Source: Fistulifera solaris
Lineage: Eukaryota > Bacillariophyta > Bacillariophyceae > Naviculales > Stauroneidaceae
Direction: 5' to 3'
Assembly: GCA_030295235.1 (NCBI GenBank)
Contig: AP026155.1
Location: forward strand, 186,001-250,000
DNA: 64,000 nucleotides
Numbering within the stretch: the first letter of the stretch is position 1; every line of letters starts with the position of its first letter. Under the pieces are notes generated by a model. The model did not search any database, was not told where the DNA came from, and saw nothing but the letters and a program-made list of their open reading frames with translations. Position numbers and translations under genes: made by a program. Positions 43,315-55,200 of the stretch are shown in pieces.

Positions 43315-44765
43315 ATGATTTGTTTAAATGCTGTTTTTTCTTTAAGCGTACTTGTAATGATTTTTGTCACACATTGCGTCAGTGCCGACGTTTGTTTACT
43401 CGTTTATCAGATGGCAGGTAAGCGGAAATGCAATGCAATGTTCTCCAAAGATTTTGATCTGCTCTGAAAAATTCACCGCTCAATCGCCTAGATAATAATC
43501 TTGAGTCTTTTCTTCGCCATGATAATTTTGAGCTGATCTCCTCCAAGGGAATCAAAGATCCCACATTGACGACATGGGTATATTTTGATGGACGGAATTA
43601 CGGTACTAGCGAGGATATAATAGAACCTTTACGAGAAGTATACTTTTCCGATGGTTCTCCAGTCACCGAGAAAAATGAAGACTCAGCGTACATGACTTGG
43701 AACCACGAAATGCAAAAGATGGTGATAGAGGGCTTCGTCCAAGGGGAACAAAACAGCGATCATCCTCAAACACTCTTTGACTTTCTTTCATACGGTTTAC
43801 GAGATTGTGTGGGGAAAGGTTCCACGGAGTATATGGTTATCATGGCATCTCATGGCAATGGAATGTTTGGTTTTGGTGGTGACGAAAATTATTCGCGACG
43901 CCGGCTTGCGCTATCCAATGGCGACATGACTGTGGCTATGCGAGCTGCACTTGAAAGCGTTGAAGGAGCACCGGAAAAATTTGATGTTATTGGATTTGAT
44001 GCATGCTCCATGCAATCAGTGGATGTCGCTGACGATTTAAGACATGCCACTAAATATCTGCTGGCTAGTGAAGCTGCGGAACCCGCCGAAGGTCCGTTTG
44101 ACTCGCAATACTTTACAATTGCCTTTTGCGCTGGTGACTCACCGAGACTTTTCGATTTGCAGGTTGGACTTACAGTAATATTGACCTAGTCGGCACGGCT
44201 AGCGCTCTCGGCATAGCCAAAAATCTATACAACGATTTCCTTTCTCATTCTTCAGCGGGGGACAACAATACTATTCCAAAACTATTATCCATTGCCGACA
44301 TGGGCAAGTTCTCAAACTTTCTAACCGCTTTTGACTCGTTTTTGAGGAGCTCAATCGAGAAATGATGAGAGATCAGAATGTATACAATATTGTAAAAGGG
44401 CTCACGTCGAGAGCATCGCGTTTGTGGGAGGGAGTGACCCCGTCGATACTGCACTTCCTTCATCTGTCGATGTCGGTAGCTTTTTAGATCAATTCAGACA
44501 TTGGTGTGAGCCGGAAGGAGGAAGTGAATTACACTTGAGACTCCAAGAAGCGGAAGCGTTGTATGCCAGTCAGTTCGTCTCGCGAAATGTTGGCTCGGAT
44601 TCCCCAAGTGCAACAGGCATGTCGATTATGTTTCCGAGGAAACAAATAATGGAGGAAGCCAACACTTTGTACCATCAGCTGCTGGACACCTCTTACCACA
44701 CGTCCACAAAGGACTTGCCCAGGTGGCTCGAGTTCCTCGAAAACTACTACTCGATTACGAGATGA
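43315..44765 (+). CDS. Secreted clostripain-family (C11) cysteine peptidase
   Basis: Exon 1 (43315-43417) encodes a signal peptide (SLSVLVMIFVTHCVSA) and VCLLVYQMA. A 74-nt intron (43418-43491, GTAAGC donor, CCTAG acceptor) leads in phase to DNNLESFLRHDNFEL, restoring the family's YMAADNNLE-type start. The catalytic His is in VIMASHGNGMFGFGG and the catalytic Cys in IGFDACSMQSVDVA, followed by YLLASEAAEPAEG. These are hallmark C11 residues; the family cleaves after Arg or Lys. About 458 residues. Frame changes near 44170 (or a 29-nt GT-AG intron at about 44132-44160), at T5 44339-44343 and at A4 44395-44398. Eukaryotic C11 peptidases are uncommon. Confidence 0.85.
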
Positions 44766-45385
44766 TTGACGGTTCGGTGTGCACGAAGAACCATGGCAAC
44801 AGTGCGAAAGCGTCTCTGAGGGGGGCTCAAAGTTGGCACGGTTGATTTTACCAATAGCTTATCCTTATTTCAACCCAACGTAAAAGAGCATCCGATGGTG
44901 ATGGTGGTGTGGTGATTGCCAGCCCGCCTCGTTTCTCATCGCTTTTACACGTCACAAAGTACTTGGACAATATCGCTATTTGAGTACTATGTAATATGGT
45001 CACATGTCCTTTATTCTGCCTAAACCTCAACGCACAACCGTAAGCGGTGTGACAGTCACTAGCTCGGCTTGCTTTTTATGGTCCCAGATAAATAAGCAAT
45101 TTTTCTATAGGCATTTTGTGTATCATTTAGAAAAACTGGGAGATGGAAATTGAAATCATCGCTTTCTGTGTGAGGTGTTATGGTTTCACATAGTAAAGTG
45201 AAAACCGATTTACTTAGACAATTAACGTCATCTAACGCTTAACTTTACCCGCGAAAAATCAGCGATGTTCCTCTTCTGCGTTGAACTACACTGCTTCACA
45301 TTTCATTCATTTTTGCGTCTTTCAGCAAAACAGGATAAGAGCACGAAAGGTGAAGCACATCCAAGATAGCATTCCTCTCTACAAA
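44766..45385. other. Intergenic region, 620 nt
   Basis: Between two co-oriented secretory genes. No gene or repeat is supported; this is the promoter region of the long PSD-repeat protein. Confidence 0.5.
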
Positions 45386-46975
45386 ATGAAATCCCTTGTT
45401 CTCTTCCCGATTGTAGTGTCCACGGTGTTGGCCTTCGAGCCCGCTGATCCCAAGGAATTGTTACAGGCCCTCGGCTATTCCTTCCCCAGAGGCAACCAAG
45501 GGCACCAAAGGCACTTGCGTGCTCTGAACGCCCCTGCTGTCGCGGTTCCCGATAATTGCGAGTACAAACCAACTCATGAATGGGAAAGCTTTATTCTCAA
45601 AGATGAAATTGTATGTAAGAACTGGTGCGGTGAGGGTGCCGATTTCACTTTGACCGCAACAACGTATCTCGACGAAAACTTTGATGTGTTGGAGTCATTT
45701 GCAGACTGCAGAATCCCTTCCTGTACCGAATGCGGAGATGCAATTGACGACTGTCCTTGTCCACAAGTGTCTACTTTGGATGACATGTGTGGAGCGATTT
45801 GTCCTGCAGGTGACCGAGACTTTACAGCACAAGCTGGAGCAGTGCCCGAAATTTTCCCCGCTCCTCTCGAATCGGATGTACCCTCAGACCTTCCTTCGGA
45901 TACCCCGTCCGATGTGCCTTCTCTAGCTTTGTCCGATGTGCCGTCCGATACGCCGTCTTCGGCGCCATCTATCCTTATCATTGAAGGTGACTTTTCTGCT
46001 CAAGCTGGAGCTGTGCCAGAGATTCTCCCCGCTCCTCTGGAATCAGATGTGCCGTCGGACCTCCCTTCCGATACCCCATCTGATGTGCCTTCTCTAGCTT
46101 TGTCCGACGTTCCTTCCGATACGCCGTCTTCGGCGCCATCTATCATTGCAAATGAAGGTGATTTTTCAGCTCAAGCTGGAGCAGTACCAGAAATTCTCTC
46201 CGCTCCTCTGGAGTCGGACGTACCTTCGGATGTCCCATCGGATACCCCGTCGGATGTACCTTCTCTCGCTTCCTCCGACATTCCTTCAGACACACCATCT
46301 TCGGCACCATCTATCATTGCAAATGAAGGAGATTTTTCAGCTCAAGCTGGAGCAGTACCAGAAATTCTCTCCGCTCCTCTGGAGTCGGATGTACCCTCGG
46401 ATACCCCGTCGGATGTACCATCTCTCGCTTTCTCCGACACTCCTTCGGACACACCATCTTCGGCACCATCTATCATTGTGAACGATAGCGACTTTTCCGC
46501 CCAAGCAGGAGCAGTGCCCGAAATTCTCCCCGCTCCTCTGGAATCGGACGTGCCTTCTGACATTCCATCGGATGCTCCCTCCGATGTTCCCTCTCTTGCT
46601 TTGTCCGACACCCCGTCTGATACGCCTTCTTCGGCGCCATCTATCGTTCGCGGCGAATTGTCTGCACGAGATGTAGGCGTACCGGAAATTCTCCCCGCTC
46701 CGCTTGAATCGGACGTACCCTCCGACCTTCCCTCGGATACTCCGTCTGACGTACCCTCTCGAGCTTTTTCGGACTCTCCTTCGGATATCCCGTCCTCTGC
46801 ACCCTCTACAGTTCCTACCTCCGTTTTGGTGGCTGAACAACCATCGTTTTTAAGCATCTTCGACGCTGCGTCTGTTTCTGATGTCCCAAGCCAGATACCA
46901 AGTGATGTACCCTCCGATTTTCCGAGTGATATAATGTCGTCGATGCCTTCGGACGTACCCACTATTCTCAACTAA
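45386..46975 (+). CDS. Secreted Cys-rich protein with six long PSD-type repeats
   Basis: An intact frame of about 529 residues from MKSLVLFPIVVSTVLA (signal peptide). A ten-cysteine domain (NCEYKPTHEWESF ... CKNWCGEGADFTL ... CTECGDAIDDCPC ... MCGAIC) aligns throughout with the short paralogue at 41289. It is followed by six units of about 57 residues, each starting DFSAQAGAVPEILPAPLE and continuing with SDVPSDLPSDTPSDVPS-type runs. A unique PSD tail ends SSMPSDVPTILN. Ser, Pro and Asp dominate, so the tail should be extended and highly acidic, possibly phosphorylated or O-glycosylated. Such proteins are plausible wall, mucilage or silica-associated components. No GPI or membrane anchor is visible. 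Confidence 0.85.
   Translation: MKSLVLFPIVVSTVLAFEPADPKELLQALGYSFPRGNQGHQRHLRALNAPAVAVPDNCEYKPTHEWESFILKDEIVCKNWCGEGADFTLTATTYLDENFDVLESFADCRIPSCTECGDAIDDCPCPQVSTLDDMCGAICPAGDRDFTAQAGAVPEIFPAPLESDVPSDLPSDTPSDVPSLALSDVPSDTPSSAPSILIIEGDFSAQAGAVPEILPAPLESDVPSDLPSDTPSDVPSLALSDVPSDTPSSAPSIIANEGDFSAQAGAVPEILSAPLESDVPSDVPSDTPSDVPSLASSDIPSDTPSSAPSIIANEGDFSAQAGAVPEILSAPLESDVPSDTPSDVPSLAFSDTPSDTPSSAPSIIVNDSDFSAQAGAVPEILPAPLESDVPSDIPSDAPSDVPSLALSDTPSDTPSSAPSIVRGELSARDVGVPEILPAPLESDVPSDLPSDTPSDVPSRAFSDSPSDIPSSAPSTVPTSVLVAEQPSFLSIFDAASVSDVPSQIPSDVPSDFPSDIMSSMPSDVPTILN
45818..46819 (+). repeat. Coding minisatellite, about 171-bp unit, six copies
   Basis: Units begin at 45818, 45989, 46160, 46331, 46490 and 46655. 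The first three spacings are exactly 171 bp. Unit 4 is 159 bp (four codons fewer) and unit 5 is 165 bp. All differences are multiples of three, so the frame is kept. Units 3 and 4 are nearly identical, pointing to recent expansion. Confidence 0.9.
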
Positions 46976-47441
46976 ATCTGTTGATTTTCCTTGAGAAAGT
47001 TTGAATACTCCTTACTAAAAGAGATGAAGTGATGAAACAGACGTTCCGACGAGGACATGCGCGGGCGTGGACTGCTTGCAACTAAGACGAACGCCTTTTT
47101 AATGTGTAATCATGGAGTCATAGAATCCAAAAAGTGTCCAACTAATTCAACAATGTTTTTCGAATGTGCTTGCAACTTGATGCGATTCTAGTCAATATCT
47201 CATTGAGTACGCCATGTTGATGCGTTCCAAGTATTATCGTTTTTAACCGTCGTTTCGCCGATCCACGAGTTGTTGAAAGCGTGCACGACCGCATAAAAAG
47301 TACCATTCAAAAATGTTTTCAGACGTTCCTCTGAACCAGCTGCAAGTGCTTTTTGCGCCACACAATTGTGCAACACTTTGCATCGACGACAAATCGATCA
47401 AGATTGCTTAGGTCGGCGCTTTCTTCTTGACGCGATACGCT
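46976..47441. other. Convergent intergenic region
   Basis: About 465 nt between converging genes, holding both 3' UTRs. No other feature is seen. Confidence 0.5.
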
Positions 47442-48050
47442 TCAAAAATACAATCCTTCTCTCGCATGATGTCCCGAGGCAATGAAACCTACCTGCAGCA
47501 TGCGAACCAGCAGAGCAGACCGTGAATAGTATATACCTAAAAATACTTCGGTATCTACAAAATTCCACAATGCTCCAAACGTATGAACGCCATGGGCTGG
47601 TGCTCCGCTATGAGGGTCGATCAGCCAATCTCTCGGGTTGTCCATGGGCGTACGGTGCGTTGTCAATCGATCCGCAACAGCCTGTGAAAAGGCCACGATT
47701 CCATCCAAATTGTACACACGACCTTCGAGATCTTGTTGGCGTAAATACTTGCTCGCACGAATCCCCGAACGATAACCAATCGTACAGTAAAACACTACCT
47801 TCGTGTTGTGAGGAATCGTTCCAGCCCGCCATTCTTTATCGAATTCGGACAGTGTTCTGGCGCCTCGTATCATGGAAACGGCGCGTTCCGGAACTGTTCG
47901 CACGTCTACCAGAATCCAGTCGTTACTATTAATTTCTTGTTGCTGCAACCATTCGTGGCTGCTCAGGGTGGGGACATTGAATTTGCTTTGACACAGTTTT
48001 GCCTGCTTCTGGCACTGTTCGCGACGCTGATTACCGTCATTCATCATCAT
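47442..48050 (-). CDS. Rhodanese-domain sulfurtransferase-like protein
   Basis: An intact 202-residue frame from MMMNDGNQRR. A single rhodanese domain shows WILVDVRTVPERAVSMI (the DVR motif), KEWRAGTIPHNTKVVFYC and the active-site loop CTIGYRSGIRASKYL with the catalytic cysteine, then VYNLDGIVAFSQA. The C-terminal 50 residues (AHGVHTFGALWNFVD) are extra. The cysteine loop is the right length for sulfurtransferase rather than phosphatase activity. No targeting signal is evident. The physiological acceptor is unknown. Confidence 0.88.
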   Translation of the reverse strand: MMMNDGNQRREQCQKQAKLCQSKFNVPTLSSHEWLQQQEINSNDWILVDVRTVPERAVSMIRGARTLSEFDKEWRAGTIPHNTKVVFYCTIGYRSGIRASKYLRQQDLEGRVYNLDGIVAFSQAVADRLTTHRTPMDNPRDWLIDPHSGAPAHGVHTFGALWNFVDTEVFLGIYYSRSALLVRMLQVGFIASGHHAREGLYF

Positions 48051-48509
48051 TGTGAAATTCTTTTGTTGTTATGATGACTGAAGAGTAATATGATATGACT
48101 TGTTCACAAATAGAAACGTTTCGTGACGAATCATCATTAATTAACGCTTTTCATTACCAGGTACGGAGTATTAATTCGACGTCTCTCGTGACTAAAACGG
48201 CAGAGTCTTGGGGTAAACCAACCTACACTTTGAGGCCATAGTAAACTTACAATTGTTTTTTGCAAGGTGATATTATTCGAAATAGTTTATAAAATAAATG
48301 AAATTGAGGGACGTATTGGAATCTTTTGGTCAGTGCACTTCAATATGAGCAGGTTCTGCTTACAAAGCAAGGAGAAGGAAAGGATATTAGGTAGAATTCT
48401 GTTCCAAAAGGCACCATTGATGACTGGACATAGGCAAAAAATTCTGAGCGAATGTGAATGAATAGTTAAAGGAATGAATGGCAGTGAAATTGATCATCCG
48501 AAAGAGGTA
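48051..48509. other. Intergenic region
   Basis: About 460 nt upstream of the rhodanese gene and downstream of the hydrolase. No feature is supported. Confidence 0.5.
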
Positions 48510-49835
48510 CTATTTCTGCTTTTGACTCGGTTTCCGTGACGCGGGCACTGGTATCTGGCAAAGCTTTGCGTATTGCTGGTGTTGCTTTCGTCGTCTCATC
48601 CACACCAAAGCAATTAGTACAATCAAACATACCCCGGAAACCCATGCACTAATCGAAGAAAAGGTTCGTTGGTTCGCTTCTATGGCACGTGGCTGCAGTC
48701 TAGCTCGCAATTGTCGCAAAAACGCATCCCACGAGCGAGTATCGGCAATTAGGTTGTAGGCCGGGTTTTCCCATTCCGTGAAACCATGATATACATTGGC
48801 ATACCTTGAAATCTCCCACTCATCCGCTGCCTGCAAAGCACTTTCCAACACGCTTTGGTTACCGTGGGCATCATCCGAGCCACCCGACAAGACAAGAACA
48901 TAAGGATGGATAGGAGATACCCGATCCTGCGATGGCAAATACTTGGGTTGCAACCCCCATGAAACGCTGCGGCAACTTGCAGACCCGGTTGTGTCCGTTT
49001 CAACACGTACTGAATCACACCCGTACCCCCGAAACAATATCCCGCCAAACCCAACCGCGTTGGATCCACAAACGGTAAGCTCGCGACGTAATCCAGGGCA
49101 TGTTGAATTTTCTGCAAATATTCGTCGACATGTGTTTCGCGATAATACGTTGACTGCTGGATCATTTGTTGCAACGTCAAGTTGTGATGCAAGTCCTTGC
49201 CGTAAATATCCGCCGCCATGGCCACAAAGCCTTCGTCGGCTAGTAACTGAATGCGTTGCTGCTCGTACAAATTGACGCCATCCCAGTTGGGAAGCAGAAT
49301 AACGGCGGGATGGCGCCGGTTGTGGGACGACGATGGTACAGCGAGATATCCTTCCAGAAGAGGATCTGTGGTAGGATACGAAACCGTCTGTATCCTAAAT
49401 ACATCGTGGGAGGGTATTTGCTTCACAGGAGGATCCCACGCCTGCTGAAAGAAATGCATGAGATTGTCCCATGGTATGTCGGTAGATTGATAGCGCGTGA
49501 TTTCCCAAACCAAATCGTTATGATTCTTGAGCATATCTTCCATTTGCATGATTTTCAAGGCCGGATATTGCTCATAATGTGATAAAACTAAAAGGTTTGT
49601 CGCACGTATGTTTTGAATCCAGCCATCCGAGGGCGGCTTCACCAAAGCAACGACGGTGGGTTGAGCGCAAGCGACAGCAGCGGCTTCCGTGCCGTACGCG
49701 ATGACACCTTTCACTTGACTCTGAATGTGTTGAGGAATCTCCCACTGTGAATCAGAGTTTACTTCAACAACGTACAAAGCGAAATGTGCAGATAATTCTT
49801 TCGTCGAAAGGATCTCCCTGATGTGCAATTTTCAT
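48510..49835 (-). CDS. Dienelactone hydrolase-like protein with C-terminal membrane anchor
   Basis: About 441 residues. The N-terminal 170 residues are unassigned (VKGVIAYGTEAAAVACAQP). The alpha/beta hydrolase domain runs from LEGYLAVPSS through VILLPNWDGVNLYEQQR and FVAMAADIYGKDL. The nucleophile Cys is in LAGYCFGGTG, the acid is probably in LSGGSDDAHG, and the His is in ANVYHGFTEW, the DLH triad. A single membrane helix (WVSGVCLIVLIALVWM) then a basic tail RRRKQH sit at the C-terminus. Two frame changes, at the T4 run 49829-49832 just after the ATG and near 48957, each need one base. Substrate unknown; DLH relatives hydrolyse cyclic esters or carboxylic esters. Confidence 0.82.
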
Positions 49836-50594
49836 GGACCTTAGGGCAAAAACGAAAGGCCAAACATGGGGGGAACGACAGCGCTTTCACTTACGACGAC
49901 GACGACGAGACCAAAAGAACGATAAGAGGAGCGGTAAGATCCTCATGTGCGATCATATAGGGGGCTTGTGGGCTTGTCATATTTGTTCAGATTAATTGTA
50001 TGCACATAATCATCATTGCAATAGTTTGTTTGAATAAATAGCAATAGATTGCTTTGTTATTATCATGCTGAAATCAAAGCGCGGCGGTCGTTGTCGATAA
50101 ATGCAGTTGGTTTTTTTAGATATTCACGAAAATACCCGTTACACACTTACTGGGTACAGTAAGTTTTTAGAGCTGTGCTTCAAATCCTCTACTAGTTATT
50201 GATCGAATGATAACGTTAAAGCGGACTAAAGATTTCTTATTGGATGATCAAGGCAATGGCATGTCATATCAATAAAGATGCTTCTCTTGTATCAAGTGCT
50301 TGTCGGCTTACAACGCCGGGAAGGTCCGAGGTCTCTTCTTGTACTGAGCTCAGATGAAACGGCCCGAGTTTTTATCCATCCAGCCCTACATAAGCGATTC
50401 AAACAATGACAGTTTATTTCACTAAGAGACGACCCACATTCATAAATTTAAACTAACTATTGCACAAGAATGAGGTTCCGTTCTTCCTTAGATTCAAATG
50501 AATCCAATTGCCTGTGACGTTCGTTGGAGCAATGCTATGCCCTCCAGCTTGGTCTGCCCAGATCTCTCACAATATATGATTTGCAGACAAAAAC
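49836..50594. promoter_or_regulatory. Divergent intergenic region, 760 nt
   Basis: Carries the promoters of the hydrolase (left) and the type I membrane protein (right). A GAC-rich patch at about 49894-49911 is a short microsatellite. No gene is supported. Confidence 0.45.
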
Positions 50595-52051
50595 ATGCAT
50601 TTGACATTCAGCCGATTCATCTTAGCCACCCTCGTGGTAGAAGCGTCGGCCAAAGAAGGAGTGCCGTTGCCCATGCGCAGCCCTTTCCGTGTAGCTGCAA
50701 GAGTTCATGAGATGTCGCCAAAAAGCGGCAAAGATAACGCAGGCTTATTTGCAAACGTGGAAGAGTAAGTGCCACAATTCCTCTCGTCTTGGTTTTTCAT
50801 CAGCTCTCGCTCATTGGTATGAAAGCTTTGTTGATAGATTCGTACTGGAGACTACAATGTCTATGCCTGATGAACACCGACCTTCCAATCGCCCGATGCC
50901 GTCACCGGCGGTATCACCGACAGTAATCACGGATGCACCAGTTGCAACTCCTGGAACGCCTGCACCTAGCACTGGCTCATCTGACGTTTCAAATCGTCCC
51001 AGTCCGGGTATCCCCTACGCGACGACTATTCCCACACCAGTCCATGTTGCAACGAGCAATCCGGTTGCGGTGACAGTTCACCCTTCTAAGTCTCCGGTAC
51101 TCTTGAAACCATCGCATATGCCGATTCCTTCAGCTACACAACCTACCGAGCATCCGGTGGCTCCATTCGCTCCACCGGTAGCTATTCCTGTCACCGCGTG
51201 GCCTTCAAAACATCTTTCGGCGTCTCTTGCTCCGTCGACTTTCGTGGTGCCTTCACTGAAACCTGTAGCGCTGACTACTTTGACGCCTTCCATACGCGAT
51301 CCCAGTCAGCCTGTTGTGGATACCGACGAATCTGTTTTTACATGTGCCGAAGGTGGAGTAACATATGCGATTCCACCGTTTCAACCAGAAGCGGTTGACA
51401 TTTCGGTTGGGTATGAGATAGAGTCGTCGCTGCCGTTTGAGGCATTTCGAGAGCCGATGGAAAAGCTGATTCTGGATTCTATCTTGGTTGGTGCGTTGGA
51501 ATGTGGACGGCTCGATGTTGAAGGGAATGTGTCCATGGACACCAGGCTCACGGGTGACAGCTGTCTATCTCAAGTCGATCCGCTGAATGATTGCGTTGTC
51601 GCACTAACATCTGCCACATTACTACTAGCCGGTGAACTCATTGATCCCCCCATAGCACGCTTCCTCGCTTATGTGGAACTGCAAGGAGATATGGAGACGT
51701 ATCATGAACGTCTAGAAGGCGTTGCTCGTGTAGCATATTCAAGTCCGGAACTCCTGACAGTGCCAGAAATTTCAGAGCCAGATGTTTCCGATGAGCAAGG
51801 TTCCTTGCAAGCGGACAATGAGCGTTTGTCAACTTCTCCATGGACAATTGGTTCCGCCTTGGTTATCTGTAAGTATCGTTTAACTTGTTTGTGTTTCTTG
51901 TCATGTTTTCTGACTGTTGAACTACGCGTTAGGTATCGGTGGAATCATTTCCCTTTGGGCTTGGGCGCGCAATCGTCACGCACGTAATCAACGTCACATT
52001 AACCTTCTCGAGGGTGCATCAGAACTGTCACCAGATACAATGCAATCCTGA
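50595..52051 (+). CDS. Type I membrane protein with Pro/Thr-rich stalk
   Basis: Three exons (50595-50764, 50838-51868, 51933-52051) with introns of 73 and 64 nt, both GTAAGT/GTAAG donors and consistent phases; about 439 residues. A signal peptide (LTFSRFILATLVVEASA) is followed by a short charged segment and an about 150-residue Pro/Thr/Ser-rich stalk (SPAVSPTVITDAPVATP, HPSKSPVLLKPSHMP), likely O-glycosylated. A globular domain of about 170 residues with four cysteines follows (FTCAEGG, ALECGRLD, GDSCLSQ, NDCVVALTS). Then come a membrane helix (SALVICIGGIISLWAW) created by splicing of exons 2 and 3 and a basic cytosolic tail RNRHARNQRH. Unknown family; a surface receptor or adhesin is plausible. 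Confidence 0.8.
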
Positions 52052-52217
52052 ATGCGAGCACAAGTCCGTAATCCCGTCACAAAGGATGACTATTTACCAT
52101 AATAACTTTCCGGGCTTATCCGTTGCTCTCAATGAACACAGAAGAAACTAGAAACGTCTTTCATTTCAGCTGTTTAGGTGTCCCTAAATCTTAGTCAAGT
52201 AGCTTATCGACCTTTTC

Positions 52218-55200
52218 CTATGTGTTTCGAAGCCTGCCACTGGGTGCCTGTTTAAGGATTTTGGCACAGTAGTCGTTTTCAGCCATTTCGTCTCCCTTAA
52301 GCTCAAACCATTCCCAAAAAGGAATAGAGATTACTTTCCATCCTAATGAGCTCAAGAGTCTCTGCTTAAGTGCAGTGGGCCCATTAATCACGTGTCTTTC
52401 TCCAGTCCACATGTATTGGTATTCGAGCTTCCCTTTCTTTACCTTCGTGTAACCCCGCCCTTCTTCATCCTTACGAATATCTCCATCAATATGCGCAACA
52501 AAATGAGCTGGGCCGTCAACCTCAATTGCTATCTTTTGGTCCACGTCCGCGATATCGATGGATAATATTTCAACAGATTTGGGAGCGAAATTAATACCAT
52601 GGTTGTGTGCCATCTCCTCCATCGTGATGACGTGTTCTTCTACGTGATGAAAACTTATCCTGGAAAAGGCGCTGGATACTGCTCGCTGCATTTTGCTCGT
52701 ACTTAAATTGAGTTCGTCAAAAGTGTCGGTCATATGATCGTTTCGTGATGGAGCAATCTGTTTCCAGCCTTCTGGAAAATTAGCAGGGAGCGACTTCTTC
52801 AGCTTGTTGTCAGATAAGTCAAGGGCAGCTTGCACATACAACAGTGTCATAATGGCCTGTGGCTGTAAGCCATCGTCACCATGTATTTCCGCCATTAACA
52901 TTGCGTCCTCATCATTAGTGGACCCCAGAAGACCTGTGTACAAGATATCCATCAACTTTGAGGGGTATTCTCCGAAAACCGCGCAAGCCCAAGCCGTGTT
53001 CGCCAATTCTTGCCTTTTGAAGATACTTGCAATACTCACAGCCGTTAATTCCTTGTTTTTACCTTTGCATATCGCTTGAATATAAGGAGTGACGCTCTGA
53101 ATTAGGTCCCCCGCCTGTATATTAAGAGTTGCCAGTGCCCACAAAACATTTGCCAGCTCTTGGCCTTTGACTTGCGTCATCCCGTTAATCTCACCTCCGA
53201 TATACCGAGCGGTACGCTTTGAAAGCTCCTTCTTGATCTCCTCCATGAACGAAGAGTGCTGAAAACCTAGTACTGCAAACGCCCAAGCGCTATTAGCAAG
53301 ATCTTGTGGCTTGCATCGTTGCATCATCTGGTTACGCAGGTAAGCGTCGGCCAGTTCATTGAACAAACGATGCAAAAGAGTTTCACCCACATCTAAGTAG
53401 CTCGTTGTGTAAACTGCCAGGCGACCATTAGTTGCAGCGAGCGCCGAGGACGTTTTTAAACGATCTCCGACATCCGCTGCCAATTGTGCGTGCCTAGCGT
53501 AGGACAAAGCCATATTTCCAAGTCCTTGGGCAGAAAAATCATCAAACCCGCGCGGGATGAAATCCAGATCGCTTTCGTCTTCACCACCAACGATGTGATG
53601 CGCTACAGATTTGAACAACTGCGGGTGTCGAATACCGATCTTTGCAAAGCTCCATAACACATCTTTTATTTCTTGTGTTTTGAACTCGTGCGGTCGCCTC
53701 ATCAATTCCTTTGCTGCCATTGCAAATGTCCGAACAGCTGGATCACGGATCATCGGCCGTAGAGCCTCTGGTACAAGCGATGTATCAAAGGCATCGCGCT
53801 CCGGACCGACTTGAATTTCTGCAGTTGCTAATGCCCATACAGTGTTACTTAGTTCCTGTGGCTTGTACGTATGAACTTTGCTCGGCTCTAGTCGGGCCGC
53901 AAGAGCTCGGTAGAGAGATTTGTTGACAACCTCCAGCGTCGCCAAACTCCAGAGGGTTGTCCCAATATCCTGGGATGTGATAAAACGCCTTTCATTCGAC
54001 AACTGCTGACCTATGCCATCCAAGACCAGCTGCAAATGCGGTTGCGATTTTACAAAGTCACCGTCTACAAGTCTGGCAATACTCCAAGCAAGATTGTTCA
54101 ATTCTTGGGCACGAAATTTCGGCAACAAAGGTATGGATGAGCGCACTATTTCTAGCAGCGCTTCACGCATCATCTCACGATCACCGTCAGGATCTCCCGA
54201 CCCAAGCACAACATAGTTGCTGTTGACAGAGGGTTCAGCAATTGAAGGGCCAATGCCAAATCCCATTGTGGCCATGGCCCACGCCGAGTTACTAAGCTCT
54301 TGTGATTTGAACGCTGTCGTACCCTTTCTTGTGATATACGAGGCCGCACATCGAATAATCGATAGCGCAGCTTGATCCTCACGCCGACGATTTGCAATGT
54401 CTGCTTCTTTGGTCGGCTGGTTCTTGTGGGTAAGGGACAGCAACGTGGCCAAGCTCCACACTGTATTGGACATTTCTTGGGGCTTAAAGCGATCGCAAAA
54501 TTTCGGATGCGTTCCCATCAACTTTGCGACAAAATCCAAAAGTTCTACATAAACTTCGAGGTTGTCTAGTTGTGCTGTCGCGATTGCCCATAATGAATTG
54601 GACCATTCTTGTGGTTGAAGATCATCGATGGCATTAGGCTTTTCCAATTCTAGTTGGTTTTGAGACATCATTTGTTTCAAGACCACATCAAATTCTCCCC
54701 GAATCCACACGACTAGCAGTTGACCATGACCAAAGCAAGTTGGCGTACTCTTGCATTTGAAAAGCCCGTCCTCCTTTCCTACGACAGGCTGCTTCGGCCA
54801 TGAATCCAATATGATCAAGAATATGACCCGACAGTTTGGACAACACGGGTATCCACGAAGCTTCCACATCTTGTTGTCCATTACGTCGCTTAGCAGCCAT
54901 CTCTACAACTTCCTTTCGAATTTGCGTAGCGCATGTGGTCATTTGAATCAGAGTAAGGTTCTGGTCGGCCATCGGCATGACTTTGCTGGGCGGTGGAAGC
55001 CTTAGTTTCGCGAGAGCCCATCCGATGTTGGAGATCTCTCTCGATTGAAACTCACTCTCTTGAATTGCTTCAGCCAAACTAGCCAAAAGCAGAGCAAACC
55101 GAGGATCGGCCAAAATTTTCGCTCTCATTTCTTGTTTGCCGACCGAGTGACGAGCCAAACGATGAAACGATGTACTAAAGTTGACAGAATTTAAAGACCC

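Noticed and set aside
46337-46971. Two long minus-strand open frames (167 and 209 codons) under the PSD repeats
   Set aside because: They arise from the repetitive codon pattern of the 171-bp minisatellite and carry no signal peptide or known motif.
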